From assembly GCA_019120675.1 (NCBI GenBank), contig DWUQ01000152.1, positions 1 to 62,692 of the forward strand: a stretch of 62,692 bases of DNA. Reading direction: 5' to 3'. Shown piece after piece: positions 33,483-43,364 of this stretch. The notes beneath the pieces were generated by a model, which worked only from the letters and a program-made list of their open reading frames with translations, did not search any database and was not told the origin of the DNA. Position 1 is the first letter of the stretch. Every line of letters begins with the position of its first letter. A program made the position numbers and the translations under genes. Source of the stretch: Candidatus Paenalcaligenes intestinipullorum. GTDB taxonomy: Bacteria > Pseudomonadota > Gammaproteobacteria > Burkholderiales > Burkholderiaceae_B.

Positions 33483-34781
33483 ATGGAACTATCCGATAAC
33501 AAAGCGACACTATCTTTTTCAGATGGTACGCCAGCGGTAGAGTTGCCGGTCTACAAAGGAACAGTAGGCCCCGACGTCATCGATATTCGTAAGTTGTATG
33601 GCCAGACGAATATGTTTACCTATGATCCAGGCTTTATGGCAACCGCCGCCTGCGAATCAGCGATTACGTATATTGATGGCGGTGCGGGGAAGCTCATGTA
33701 TCGGGGCTAACCCATTGAGCAGCTGGCCCAAAACTGCGACTTCATGGAAGTCAGCTATCTGATCTTAAATGGTGAGCTGCCAGATGCAGAGCAAAAAGCC
33801 GCTTTTGATCGCGAGGTCACCAATCACACCATGGTCAAAGAGCCCATGCTGCGCTTTTTGGATGGGTTTGGTACGGACGCTCACCCGATGGCGATGCTTA
33901 CCGGCCTAGTGGGTGCCATGTCGGCTTTTTATCACGACTCCACAGACATCACGAACCCAGAGCACCGCCGCATTTCAGCCATTCGTTTAATCGCCAAAAT
34001 GCCAACCTTGGTAGCCATGGTCTACAAGCACAGTGTGGGTCAGCCCGTTATGTATCCGCGTAACGACCTCAGCTACACGGGTAATTTCTTAAGAATGATG
34101 TTTGGTACGCCCGCTGAGGACTACCAGATTAATGATGTGGTTGAGCGTGCTTTAGACCGTATCTTTATTTTGCATGCCGATCACGAGCAAAATGCTTCCA
34201 CGTCGACCGTGCGCCTCTGCGGTTCATCGGGCACGAATCCTTATGCGGCCATTGCCGCAGGTATTGCGTGCTTATGGGGCCCAGCACATGGTGGAGCCAA
34301 CGAAGCGTGCTTGCATATGCTCGAAAATATCCAAGCCAATGGCGGACTGGCCAAGGTAGGCGAGTTTATGGAGCAAGTCAAAGACAAAAGCTCAGGCGTG
34401 CGCCTGATGGGCTTTGGACATCGTGTTTATAAAAACTACGATCCACGCGCCAAACTGATGCAGGAAACCTGCCGCGAAGTGCTTAGTGCGTTGGGCTTAG
34501 AAAATGATCCTTTGTTTAAGCTTGCGATGGAGTTAGAGCGCATTGCCCTCGAAGACGACTACTTCGTTGAGCGTAAGCTTTACCCTAACGTCGACTTCTA
34601 CTCCGGTATTGTGCAGCGTGCGATTGGTATTCCGACACCTTTGTTTACCGGTATTTTTGCCTTGGCGCGTACGGTGGGTTGGATTTCACAGTGGGATGAA
34701 ATGTTGGGTGACCCCGAGTTCAAAATTGGCCGTCCACGTCAGCTTTACACTGGCTATGCTGAGCGTGACGTCAAGAAATAA
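33483..34781 (+). pseudogene. gltA: Citrate synthase gltA interrupted by an in-frame TAA
   Basis: Two halves lie in the same frame: 33483-33710 (MELSDNKATLSF... to KLMYRG) and 33711-34781 (PIEQLAQNCDFMEVSYLIL... to AERDVKK). Together they span a full type II citrate synthase of about 432 codons. The TAA at 33708-33710 replaces the conserved tyrosine of YRGYPIEQLA. Catalytic residues are intact downstream: HADHEQNAS, GPAHGGANEA, MGFGHRVYKNYDPRA. The enzyme condenses acetyl-CoA and oxaloacetate. The change is a recent nonsense mutation, a base-call error, or a codon that is read through; only the first half would be made otherwise. Confidence 0.93.
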
Positions 34782-34830
34782 GCAATTTTTATGAAACCGC
34801 TGCACCTCTTGTTTTAAGGGGTGTGGATGC

Positions 34831-34860
34831 AAAAAAGCTGGCTTTTAAGCCAGCTTTTTT
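34831..34860. terminator. Bidirectional intrinsic terminator between gltA and maeB
   Basis: AAGCTGGCTT pairs with AAGCCAGCTT, flanked by A-runs and T-runs. It lies 50 bases after the gltA stop and 59 bases from the maeB stop on the other strand. It closes the sdh-gltA operon and the maeB transcript. Confidence 0.93.
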
Positions 34861-34918
34861 GTTGGTAGTGCACTACTGGGTAGTGCACCAATAGAGCCTT
34901 AGGCGCCTAAGTGAAGGC

Positions 34919-37207
34919 TTAGGCTTTTTGCTCAAGTTGTGCGTCAACGACGGCTACAGCGGTCATATTCAAAATACGACGTACCGTAGCACTGTTGGTC
35001 AATACGTGTACAGGACGCGCTGCGCCCAGCAAAATTGGGCCCATGGCTACACCATTACTGCCTGTGGTTTTGAGCATGTTGTAAGTGATATTGCCTGCGT
35101 CCAAATTAGGGGCAATCAACAGGTTGGCGGGGGCACGTAACGTGGTGTCGGGGAAAGTCTTGAAACGGATTTTGTCCGACAAAGCGGAATCCGCGTGCAT
35201 TTCACCGTCTACTTCCAGATCAGGTGCGATCTCGGCGAGGATTTCACGTGCTTTGGCCATTTTGCGTGAGGACGCAGTAGGGCGGCTACCAAAGTTGGAA
35301 TGTGACAGCAAGGCCACGCGTGGCTCCACACCAAAGCGGCGCACTTCCTCAGCAGCCAATACGGTCATGTTGGCAATTTCTTCGGCAGTGGGGTCTTCGT
35401 TGACGTGCGTGTCGCACACAAACAAGGTTTGGGTGGGCAGCAGCAAGGCATTCATAGCGGCCAAGGTCTTAGCGTCTTTGCGTAAGCCAATGACTTGCTC
35501 GACGTGCTCGACCTGCTCAATGAAATTGCTGGCTACACCGCAAATTAAGGCGTCGGCATCGTTGCGCTCAACCAGTAAGGCACCAATTAGGGTGTTGTGT
35601 TTGCGAACCTGAGCTTTGGCGATTTCGGGGGTAATGCCTTGACGTGCACCCAGCTTGTAGTACGCATTCCAAACTTCGTTGAAACGCACGTCGTCTTCAG
35701 GGTTAACGATTTCGACGTTTTTGCCGTCTTCAAGGCGTAGACCTAAACGCTCAACGCGCATTTGGATGACGGAAGGACGGCCAATCAGAATGGGCTTAGC
35801 CATGGCTTCGTCGACAGCAGTTTGTACGGCACGCAGCACGCGCTCGTCTTCACCGTCTGCAAACACCACACGTTTGGGATCTGCTTTGGCTTGAGCGAAT
35901 AGAGGGCTCATGAGCGGACCTGTGTGGTAGGTCATGGAAATCAGCTGTTGGCGGTAAGCTTCCATGTCTTCGATCGGGCGTGCCGCCACACCGGAGTCCA
36001 TAGCGGCTTGGGCAACTGCAGGGGCAATGATGGAAATCAGGCGCGGATCGAAGGGGCGGGGAATAATGTAGTCGGGGCCAAAGCTGATTTGCTGGTCGCC
36101 GGTTTTGCTGCTGACATCGTCGTAGATTTCAGCTTGAGCCAATTCGGCAATGGCGTGCACACACGCAAGCTTCATTTCCTCGTTGATGACGGTAGCGCCA
36201 CAATCTAGGGCGCCACGGAAAATAAACGGGAAGCACAGAACGTTGTTGACTTGGTTGGGGTAGTCAGAACGACCGGTGGCAATGACGCAATCGGGGCGGG
36301 TTTCTTTGGCGAGCTCGGGACGGATCTCGGGCTCGGGGTTCGCCAAGGCCAAGATTAATGGCTTGTCGGCCATGGTTTTGAGCATTTCAGGGGTAAGAAT
36401 ACCCGCTGCGGAACAACCTAAAAACACGTCTGCGCCGACTGTGGCATCTGCTAAGGTACGATAGTCGGTGTCTTGGGCGTAGGCGGCCTTGCTGGGTTCC
36501 ATGTTTTCTTCGCGGCCTTTCCAAATAATGCCACGCGAGTCAGCCACAAAAATATGCTCACGGGGCATACCTAAGCTAACCAGCAAGTTCAAGCATGCAA
36601 TAGCAGCCGCGCCAGCGCCGGATACCACAAGCTTGACGTCGGCGATGTTTTTGCCGACGACTTTTAGACCATTCAAGATGGCCGCGGCAGAAATAATCGC
36701 AGTGCCGTGTTGATCATCGTGGAAAACGGGGATCTTCATGCGCTTGCGCAGTTCGTTTTCGACGTAAAAACATTCGGGAGCTTTGATGTCTTCGAGGTTG
36801 ATCCCGCCCAGTGTGGGCTCCATGGCGGCGATGATCTCGACCAATTTTTGAGGATCGTTTTCGTCGAGTTCGATATCGAACACATCAATACCGGCAAACT
36901 TTTTGAATAAGCAGCCTTTACCTTCCATAACGGGTTTGGAAGCGAGAGGGCCGATATTACCCAAGCCCAAAACAGCAGTACCGTTGGTGATCACACCGAC
37001 TAAGTTGGCACGAGAGGTGTATTTGGCTGCCGCAGCATCGCCTTCCTCGTAAATAGCCATACATGGGGAGGCAACCCCAGGAGAGTAGGCTAAAGAAAGG
37101 TCGTCTTGATTGGCCAGAGTTTTGGTCGGTACTACGGAAATTTTCCCTGGAGTAGGGTAAGCGTGATAATCCAGCGCTAATTTAGCCAGTTGGGCTTTGG
37201 CGTCCAT
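34919..37207 (-). CDS. maeB: NADP-dependent malic enzyme with phosphotransacetylase-like domain
   Basis: A 762-residue fusion. The N-terminal malic enzyme half (about 1-430) has the malic motif GLGNIGPLASKPVMEGK, FHDDQHGTAIISAAAILN and the dinucleotide loop VVSGAGAAAIACLNLL. The C-terminal half (about 440-760) resembles phosphotransacetylase (ADGEDERVLRAVQ, ANLLIAPNLDAGNITYNML) and is usually regulatory by acetyl-CoA. It decarboxylates malate to pyruvate and makes NADPH. It is convergent with gltA and divergent from odhA. Confidence 0.97.
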   Translation of the reverse strand: MDAKAQLAKLALDYHAYPTPGKISVVPTKTLANQDDLSLAYSPGVASPCMAIYEEGDAAAAKYTSRANLVGVITNGTAVLGLGNIGPLASKPVMEGKGCLFKKFAGIDVFDIELDENDPQKLVEIIAAMEPTLGGINLEDIKAPECFYVENELRKRMKIPVFHDDQHGTAIISAAAILNGLKVVGKNIADVKLVVSGAGAAAIACLNLLVSLGMPREHIFVADSRGIIWKGREENMEPSKAAYAQDTDYRTLADATVGADVFLGCSAAGILTPEMLKTMADKPLILALANPEPEIRPELAKETRPDCVIATGRSDYPNQVNNVLCFPFIFRGALDCGATVINEEMKLACVHAIAELAQAEIYDDVSSKTGDQQISFGPDYIIPRPFDPRLISIIAPAVAQAAMDSGVAARPIEDMEAYRQQLISMTYHTGPLMSPLFAQAKADPKRVVFADGEDERVLRAVQTAVDEAMAKPILIGRPSVIQMRVERLGLRLEDGKNVEIVNPEDDVRFNEVWNAYYKLGARQGITPEIAKAQVRKHNTLIGALLVERNDADALICGVASNFIEQVEHVEQVIGLRKDAKTLAAMNALLLPTQTLFVCDTHVNEDPTAEEIANMTVLAAEEVRRFGVEPRVALLSHSNFGSRPTASSRKMAKAREILAEIAPDLEVDGEMHADSALSDKIRFKTFPDTTLRAPANLLIAPNLDAGNITYNMLKTTGSNGVAMGPILLGAARPVHVLTNSATVRRILNMTAVAVVDAQLEQKA

Positions 37208-37588
37208 CGTGAGTGTACTCCTGTGGTGTTTATCGGTATTGACTGCTTAGCTTACGCCTATATTAAGCGAAAGCATTATGCAAAAGTGTTATAGCCTGAA
37301 TAGCGGATTGCATGCATTCTATAGAGCATAAAGTATGCGCTGCTCGGACTAAAACCCCTTGTGGGTTGCAAGGCGTTGCTAACTATCATCAACAATAGCG
37401 CGAAGGGCTAGGGTTTTCCAGTGTTCAGGATGCACGATAAGTATTGAGAGGGTATACTAAATGTACAAACGCATAGAAAGGGCGTTACGTGCCTTCTGCT
37501 CTGCTATCCGCTAATCGGCGTGGCCGTGTCGCGGAAGGTTTTCCTGCATCTCATAACGGGTGAAGCACCCGAATAGGTGAAGCGTATA
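37208..37588. promoter_or_regulatory. Divergent region between maeB and odhA
   Basis: These 381 bases hold no gene. A TATACT at 37453-37458 could be the -10 element of odhA, though the -35 (TGCACG) is weak. I see no copy of the GTCTTATA-type palindrome here, so odhA may be under different control from acnB. AGGTGA at 37575 would be the odhA ribosome binding site. Confidence 0.4.
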
Positions 37589-40459
37589 ATGTCATCGCAA
37601 ACTGAATTGCTGTCTACTTCCTATCTATTTGGCAGCAATGCTGCTTACGTAGAAGATCTCTACGAAATCTATCTCGATAATCCTACCGCGGTACCCGACG
37701 AATGGCGCGATTATTTTGATCAGCTCCAGCATTTACCGGCTACTGATGGCCGCGAAAAAACCCGCGACCAAGCCCATGCTCCCATTGTGGAATCGTTTGC
37801 CCAGCGCGCCAAAGCGAATGCGCTGGCGGGCCGTATTCCAGCTGTGGACTTGCAAGTGGCCGCCAAGCAAGTTTCCGTGCAATCGTTGGTGGCGGCTTAC
37901 CGCTCTTTGGGCGCTCGCTTAGCGGCGCTCGACCCCCTTAAACGCAGTGAGCGTCCCAGCTACGCTGAGTTGGATCCCGCGTTTTATGGCCTGACTGAAG
38001 CGGATTTGGATCAGGTGTATTCAGCGACCAACACCTATTTCACCAAAAACGACACCATGACGTTGCGCGACCTTTTGAAAGCGCTACGCGACACGTATTG
38101 TCAAACGATTGGTGCCGAGTTTATGTATATGTCGGATCCAGTGGCCAAACGCTGGATTCAAGAGCGTTTAGAGTCCGTACATGGCAACTTTGAATTTACG
38201 GTCGATGAAAAACGCAATATCTTGCAGCAGCTCACAGAGGCCGAAGGTTTAGAGCGTTACTTGCATACCAAATACGTCGGTCAAAAGCGTTTTTCTCTCG
38301 AAGGTGGGGAAAGCTTTATTGCCGCCATGGACGAAGTGGTCAACCATGCGGGTGAAAATGGTGTCCAAGAAATCGTAGTGGGTATGGCGCACCGTGGGCG
38401 TTTGAATATGTTGGTCAATATTATGGGCAAAATGCCCGCTGACCTGTTTGCCGAGTTCGAAGGCTATCACGTTGAAGGGCTTACCGATGGCGACGTCAAA
38501 TACCACAATGGTTTCTCTAGTGACTTGTCCACCCGTGGCGGTCCTGTACATTTATCCTTAGCATTTAACCCCTCCCACTTGGAAATTGTGAATCCTGTGG
38601 TGGAGGGCAGCGCCCGAGCACGCCAAGACCGACGCAATGATGAAACCGGTGCAGAAGTGTTGCCTGTGCTGGTGCATGGGGATGCCGCTTTTGCTGGCCA
38701 AGGAGTGGTGATGGAGACACTCAACCTTGCTCAAACGCGAGGCTATGGTACGGGCGGCACGGTGCATATTGTGATCAATAACCAAATTGGGTTCACCACC
38801 TCGGACCCCCGCGATGCACGCTCCACCTTGTATTGCACCGATGTGGTCAAAATGATCGAAGCGCCTGTATTTCACGTTAATGGCGACGATCCCGAGGCGG
38901 TCGTTTTTGCGACGCGCCTGGCTTTAGACTACCGCAAGACTTTCCAACACGATGTGGTAGTGGATATTGTGTGTTTCCGCAAATTGGGCCACAACGAGCA
39001 AGACACGCCCTCCCTTACTCAACCATTGATGTACAAGCGTATTGGTCAGCACACTGGGACCCGTCAGCTTTATGCGGAAAAGCTCGTGACTCAAGGTGTT
39101 TTATCTGACAACGAGCCCGAGGAAATGGTGAAGTCTTACCGCCAGCTCATGGAGGATGGCAAGCGCACCGTCGAGCCTGTGCTCACCGACTACAAAAACA
39201 AATACGCCACCGACTGGACGCCTTTTTTGTCTGCTAAGTGGACAGATCAAGCGGATACCGGCCTGCCGTTGAGTGAGTTGCAGCGTTTAGGTGAGCGCAT
39301 TACGGATATTCCCGAAGGCTTTACGGTGCACTCCCTAGTCAATCGTTTACTTAACGACCGGCGCGCCATGGCCCATGGCGAGATGAATGTCGACTGGGGC
39401 ATGGCTGAGCACTTAGCTTTTGCATCGTTGGTCGAAAATGGCTACGCCATCCGTATCACAGGTCAAGATTCGGGCCGAGGCACCTTTAGCCATCGTCATG
39501 CGGTGTGGCACGATCAAAAGCGCGAGCGCTGGGACGACGGCACCTATATTCCTTTGCAGAATATTTCTGACAAACAGGCTAGTTTTACCGTTATCGACTC
39601 AGTATTGTCTGAAGAGGCCGTTTTGGCTTTTGAGTATGGCTACGCCTCAGCCGAGCCCAATATCCTTACCATTTGGGAAGCCCAGTTTGGGGATTTCGTA
39701 AACGGTGCCCAAGTAGTGATCGATCAGTTTATTGCGTCGGGTGAAGCCAAGTGGGGTCGTCATTGTGGTCTCACTCTCATGCTGCCTCATGGCTATGAGG
39801 GCCAAGGGCCTGAGCACTCCTCGGCACGCCTAGAGCGCTTTTTGCAGCTGTGCGCCGACAACAACATTCAGGTCATTCAGCCGACTACCGGTGCGCAGAT
39901 CTTCCACGTGTTACGTCGTCAGATGATCCGCCCTTTCCGTAAGCCGTTAGTGTTGCTCACGCCTAAATCCTTACTTCGCAACAAAGCGGCCACATCCCCC
40001 TTGACTGAGTTGGCGGATGGGCGCTTTCAGCCAGTGATCGGTGAGGTGGATGACACCATCAAGCCCGAAAACGTGACGCGCTTACTCGTGTGCTCGGGTA
40101 AGGTGTATTACGATTTGGTTGCCATGCGAGAGGAATTGCAACGTGACGATGTGGCTATTATGCGTATTGAGCAGTTGTACCCCTTTGCGCATAAGTCTTT
40201 CCAAGCGGAAATGCAACGCTACGAGCAACTCAAAGAAGTGGTCTGGGTACAAGACGAACCCCAAAACCAAGGGGCATGGTTCTACGTACAGCATCATTTG
40301 TTTGAGAGCATGACCGAAGGACAAAAAATTAGCTACGCCGGCCGCGCTGCTTCGTCTTCACCAGCTGTAGGCTATTTGGCCAAACACCAAGAGCAGCAAA
40401 AAGCATTGTTGGATCAGGCCTTTGCGACACGTATCAAAGGCTTTACCTTAGGTAAATAA
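37589..40459 (+). CDS. odhA: 2-oxoglutarate dehydrogenase E1
   Basis: I chose the ATG at 37589, preceded by AGGTGA, giving 956 residues. It decarboxylates 2-oxoglutarate with thiamine diphosphate and passes the succinyl group to E2. The start TSYLFGSNAAYVEDLYEIYLDNPTAVPDEWRDYF is typical. VVGMAHRGRLNMLVNIMGK and GDAAFAGQGVVMETLNL hold thiamine-site residues. HNEQDTPSLTQPLMYKRI and the C-terminal domain are full-length. It is the first gene of odhA-odhB-lpd. Confidence 0.98.
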   Translation: MSSQTELLSTSYLFGSNAAYVEDLYEIYLDNPTAVPDEWRDYFDQLQHLPATDGREKTRDQAHAPIVESFAQRAKANALAGRIPAVDLQVAAKQVSVQSLVAAYRSLGARLAALDPLKRSERPSYAELDPAFYGLTEADLDQVYSATNTYFTKNDTMTLRDLLKALRDTYCQTIGAEFMYMSDPVAKRWIQERLESVHGNFEFTVDEKRNILQQLTEAEGLERYLHTKYVGQKRFSLEGGESFIAAMDEVVNHAGENGVQEIVVGMAHRGRLNMLVNIMGKMPADLFAEFEGYHVEGLTDGDVKYHNGFSSDLSTRGGPVHLSLAFNPSHLEIVNPVVEGSARARQDRRNDETGAEVLPVLVHGDAAFAGQGVVMETLNLAQTRGYGTGGTVHIVINNQIGFTTSDPRDARSTLYCTDVVKMIEAPVFHVNGDDPEAVVFATRLALDYRKTFQHDVVVDIVCFRKLGHNEQDTPSLTQPLMYKRIGQHTGTRQLYAEKLVTQGVLSDNEPEEMVKSYRQLMEDGKRTVEPVLTDYKNKYATDWTPFLSAKWTDQADTGLPLSELQRLGERITDIPEGFTVHSLVNRLLNDRRAMAHGEMNVDWGMAEHLAFASLVENGYAIRITGQDSGRGTFSHRHAVWHDQKRERWDDGTYIPLQNISDKQASFTVIDSVLSEEAVLAFEYGYASAEPNILTIWEAQFGDFVNGAQVVIDQFIASGEAKWGRHCGLTLMLPHGYEGQGPEHSSARLERFLQLCADNNIQVIQPTTGAQIFHVLRRQMIRPFRKPLVLLTPKSLLRNKAATSPLTELADGRFQPVIGEVDDTIKPENVTRLLVCSGKVYYDLVAMREELQRDDVAIMRIEQLYPFAHKSFQAEMQRYEQLKEVVWVQDEPQNQGAWFYVQHHLFESMTEGQKISYAGRAASSSPAVGYLAKHQEQQKALLDQAFATRIKGFTLGK

Positions 40460-40501
40460 GTTCATCCCGCACACCAGATTTCAATTTACGGAAAAAATAT
40501 T

Positions 40502-41731
40502 ATGGCTATTACTGAAGTACTTGTTCCTCAATTGTCCGAGTCCGTGTCTGAGGCCACTCTCTTAGAGTGGAAAAAACAGCCTGGCGAAGCCGTCAGTGCG
40601 GATGAAATCCTGATCGAGGTAGAGACTGACAAGGTCGTGCTTGAGGTGCCTGCCCCCGCTTCCGGTGTACTCACCGAAATCGTCAAAGCCGATGGCTCTA
40701 CGGTCACTGCTGGGGAAGTGTTGGCACGCATTGATACCGAAGCCAAAGCGGGCGCCTCCAGCGCCTCTAGCGAGGCTAAGGATGAGGTCTCTACTCAAGA
40801 CGACACACCTGCCCGTGCAGCCGCTACAAAGTCTGACGATAAAACCACCACGATTGCTGCAGCGTCTCCTGCCGCTGCGAAAATTCTTGGTGAAAAGGGC
40901 GTAGATGTCGAAAACGTAACCGGTTCGGGCCGTGGCGGTCGCGTGACCAAAGCCGATGCGCAGCGTGCTCAAGCTGGGGTAGCCAAAGCGCCTGCCGCTG
41001 ACACCTCTGCACCCAGCTTATCGCTAGATGGTCGTCCCGAACAGCGCGTGCCTATGAGTCGCTTACGTGCGCGTGTGGCCGAGCGGTTGCTGCAGTCACA
41101 ACAAGAAAACGCCATTCTCACCACCTTTAACGAAGTCAATATGCAAGCCGTCATCGACGTGCGTAAAAAATACCGCGATGTCTTTGAAAAGGAACACGGT
41201 GTTAAATTAGGCTTTATGTCGTTCTTTGTGAAAGCAGCGGTGGCGGCACTCAAAAAGTACCCCATCGTCAACGCTTCGGTGGATGGTAAAGACATTATTT
41301 ATCATGGTTACTTTGACATCGGGATTGCCGTTGGCAGCCCCCGTGGCTTAGTGGTGCCAATTTTGCGTAATGCCGACCAACTGTCTATCGTGGAAATTGA
41401 GCAGCAAATTGCCGAATACGGTAAGCGCGCCCAAGACGGCAAGCTCACCCTCGAAGAGCTAACAGGCGGGACCTTCTCGATCTCGAATGGTGGCGTATTT
41501 GGGTCGATGCTCTCAACACCGATTATCAACCCGCCACAATCTGCTATTTTGGGTATTCACGCCACCAAAGAGCGTGCAGTCGTTGAAAATGGTGAGATTG
41601 TCATTCGTCCCATGAACTACTTGGCGTTGTCGTATGATCACCGCATTATTGATGGCCGTGAAGCGGTCCTAGCTTTGGTCACGATGAAAGAAGCGCTTGA
41701 AGACCCACAACGCTTGTTGCTGGATATCTAA
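40502..41731 (+). CDS. odhB: Dihydrolipoyl succinyltransferase, E2 of 2-oxoglutarate dehydrogenase
   Basis: A 409-residue E2. The lipoyl domain has Lys44 in EVETDKVVLEVPAP. A linker rich in Ala, Ser and Thr follows. The E1/E3-binding domain (SPAAAKILGEKGVDVENVTGSGRGGRVTKAD) lies near 120-155. The catalytic domain from about 180 contains the motif YDHRIIDGREAV near the C-terminus with the active His. It comes 42 bases after odhA. Confidence 0.97.
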   Translation: MAITEVLVPQLSESVSEATLLEWKKQPGEAVSADEILIEVETDKVVLEVPAPASGVLTEIVKADGSTVTAGEVLARIDTEAKAGASSASSEAKDEVSTQDDTPARAAATKSDDKTTTIAAASPAAAKILGEKGVDVENVTGSGRGGRVTKADAQRAQAGVAKAPAADTSAPSLSLDGRPEQRVPMSRLRARVAERLLQSQQENAILTTFNEVNMQAVIDVRKKYRDVFEKEHGVKLGFMSFFVKAAVAALKKYPIVNASVDGKDIIYHGYFDIGIAVGSPRGLVVPILRNADQLSIVEIEQQIAEYGKRAQDGKLTLEELTGGTFSISNGGVFGSMLSTPIINPPQSAILGIHATKERAVVENGEIVIRPMNYLALSYDHRIIDGREAVLALVTMKEALEDPQRLLLDI

Positions 41732-41758
41732 TTCACACTATATTTACTGTGCAGGCGT

Positions 41759-41792
41759 CGTCGGCCAGGTGCTCGTTTCACACTGGCCGACG
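41759..41792 (+). other. Hairpin between odhB and lpd
   Basis: CGTCGGCCAG (41759-41768) pairs with CTGGCCGACG (41783-41792), a 10-pair stem with a 14-base loop. Only weak T follow (TGCTTTCT). It sits in the 138-base gap before lpd and may tune lpd level or mRNA stability. It could be a partial terminator. Confidence 0.5.
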
Positions 41793-41869
41793 TGCTTTCT
41801 GCCCTGTACCAGTGGCGTTATGATTTAATTTCGAGACGTTACTGTTGAACCCGTGTAAAGGAAACACAA

Positions 41870-43297
41870 ATGGCAAAACAATTTGATGTGGTGGTAATTG
41901 GAGCGGGGCCTGGTGGCTATATTGCCGCCATCCGTGCCGCTCAGTTGGGTATGTCGGTCGCCTGCGTGGATGCATGGACCAATGCCAAAGGTAAAGCCGC
42001 TCCGGGTGGCACATGCACCAATGTGGGTTGTATACCTTCTAAAGCGTTGTTGCAGTCGTCCGAGCATTACGAACAAGCCGAGCACCACTTTGCTGAGCAC
42101 GGTATCGAGGTCAAAGGGCTTAGCCTCAAGCTCGACACCTTATTAGGTCGCAAAGACACAGTGGTGGATCAAAACAACCAAGGAATTTTGTACTTATTCA
42201 AGAAAAATAAAGTCTCTTTTTTCCATGGTACGGCTCGCTTTAATGCCAAAGTTGATGCCGGATGGTCTGTCAAAGTCGACGGTCCAGATGCCGAGGAGTT
42301 GATCGCCAAACATGTGGTGGTGGCAACGGGCTCTTCAGCGCGTGCATTGCCTGATTTACCTTTTGACGAAGAGCAAATTCTATCCAATGATGGCGCTCTG
42401 CGTTTACCCAAAGTCCCCAAGCGCCTTGGCGTGATTGGTGCGGGTGTGGTGGGCTTAGAGTTGGGCAGCGTTTGGCGTCGTTTGGGGGCAGAGGTCACTA
42501 TCCTCGAAGGCGCGAGCGAGTTTTTACCCGCAGCCGATCGTGATGTGTCCAAAGAAGCCCTTAAAGCCTTTACCAAGCAAGGCTTAACCATTCAGTTGGG
42601 GGCGAAGGTCACCGAGGTCAAAACCAGTGCCAAGCACGTTAAGGTTAAATACACCGACAGCAACAATGACGAACAAAAGCTCGAAGTGGATCGTTTGATT
42701 GTCGCCATTGGACGTGTGCCGAATACGGATGGTCTAGGGGCTGAAAGCATCGGCTTAAAGCTGGATGACCGTGGTTTTGTACAGGTGGATGACGACTGCC
42801 GCACCAACCTGCCCAATATCTGGGCAGTTGGCGATGTGGTGCGTGGCCCCATGTTGGCGCACAAAGCCGAAGAAGAAGGCGTCGCGGTTGCGGAGCGTAT
42901 GGCGGGGCAACAGCCTCATGTCAACTTTGACACCATCCCTTGGGTGCTTTATACCTCGCCCGAAATTGCTTGGGTAGGCAAAAACGAGCAGCAGCTCAAA
43001 AAAGAAGGCAAAGACTACCGTGTAGGAAGCTTTCCTTTTATGGCCAATGGCCGAGCGCGAGCGTTGGGTAACACCACGGGGTTTGTAAAGATCCTTGCGG
43101 ACACCAAAACGGATGAGGTGCTTGGCGTGCATATTATTGGGCCTACAGCCTCCGAGCTGATTGCCGAGGCGGTGGTGGTGATGGAATTCCGAGGAGCCTC
43201 CGAGGACATCGCGCGTATTTGCCATGCGCACCCCACCTTATCTGAAGCGATGAAAGAGGCCGCACTGGCCGTAGACAAACGTGCGTTAAACTTCTAA
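41870..43297 (+). CDS. lpdA: Dihydrolipoyl dehydrogenase, E3
   Basis: A 475-residue flavoprotein. FAD is held by VVVIGAGPGGYIAAIRAAQLG. The redox disulfide is in GGTCTNVGCIPSKALLQ. NAD is bound at GVIGAGVVGLELGSVWRRLGAEVTILE. The partner-subunit base is in CHAHPTLSEAMKEAAL. It reoxidises the lipoyl group of OdhB, and may also serve other dehydrogenases. Confidence 0.97.
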   Translation: MAKQFDVVVIGAGPGGYIAAIRAAQLGMSVACVDAWTNAKGKAAPGGTCTNVGCIPSKALLQSSEHYEQAEHHFAEHGIEVKGLSLKLDTLLGRKDTVVDQNNQGILYLFKKNKVSFFHGTARFNAKVDAGWSVKVDGPDAEELIAKHVVVATGSSARALPDLPFDEEQILSNDGALRLPKVPKRLGVIGAGVVGLELGSVWRRLGAEVTILEGASEFLPAADRDVSKEALKAFTKQGLTIQLGAKVTEVKTSAKHVKVKYTDSNNDEQKLEVDRLIVAIGRVPNTDGLGAESIGLKLDDRGFVQVDDDCRTNLPNIWAVGDVVRGPMLAHKAEEEGVAVAERMAGQQPHVNFDTIPWVLYTSPEIAWVGKNEQQLKKEGKDYRVGSFPFMANGRARALGNTTGFVKILADTKTDEVLGVHIIGPTASELIAEAVVVMEFRGASEDIARICHAHPTLSEAMKEAALAVDKRALNF

Positions 43298-43321
43298 CGT
43301 TACTTGTGTTGTCGGCTTTTA

Positions 43322-43350
43322 GGCAGGCTACGGCTTGCCTTTTCATTTTT
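43322..43350 (+). terminator. Intrinsic terminator after lpd
   Basis: GGCAGGC (43322-43328) pairs with GCTTGCC (43333-43339) around TACG, with one G-U pair. TTTTCATTTTT follows. It closes the odhA-odhB-lpd transcript before zapE. Confidence 0.75.
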
Positions 43351-43364
43351 AAGGGCGTTAGGGT

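Noticed and set aside
33708..33710. Selenocysteine or other recoding at the gltA stop
   Set aside because: The codon is TAA, not TGA or TAG, and the family residue there is tyrosine. No slippery sequence is seen. Mutation or base error is simpler.
34928..36910. Several long open frames opposite maeB
   Set aside because: They mirror the codon pattern of maeB, which has full domain support. They lack ribosome binding sites and known domains.
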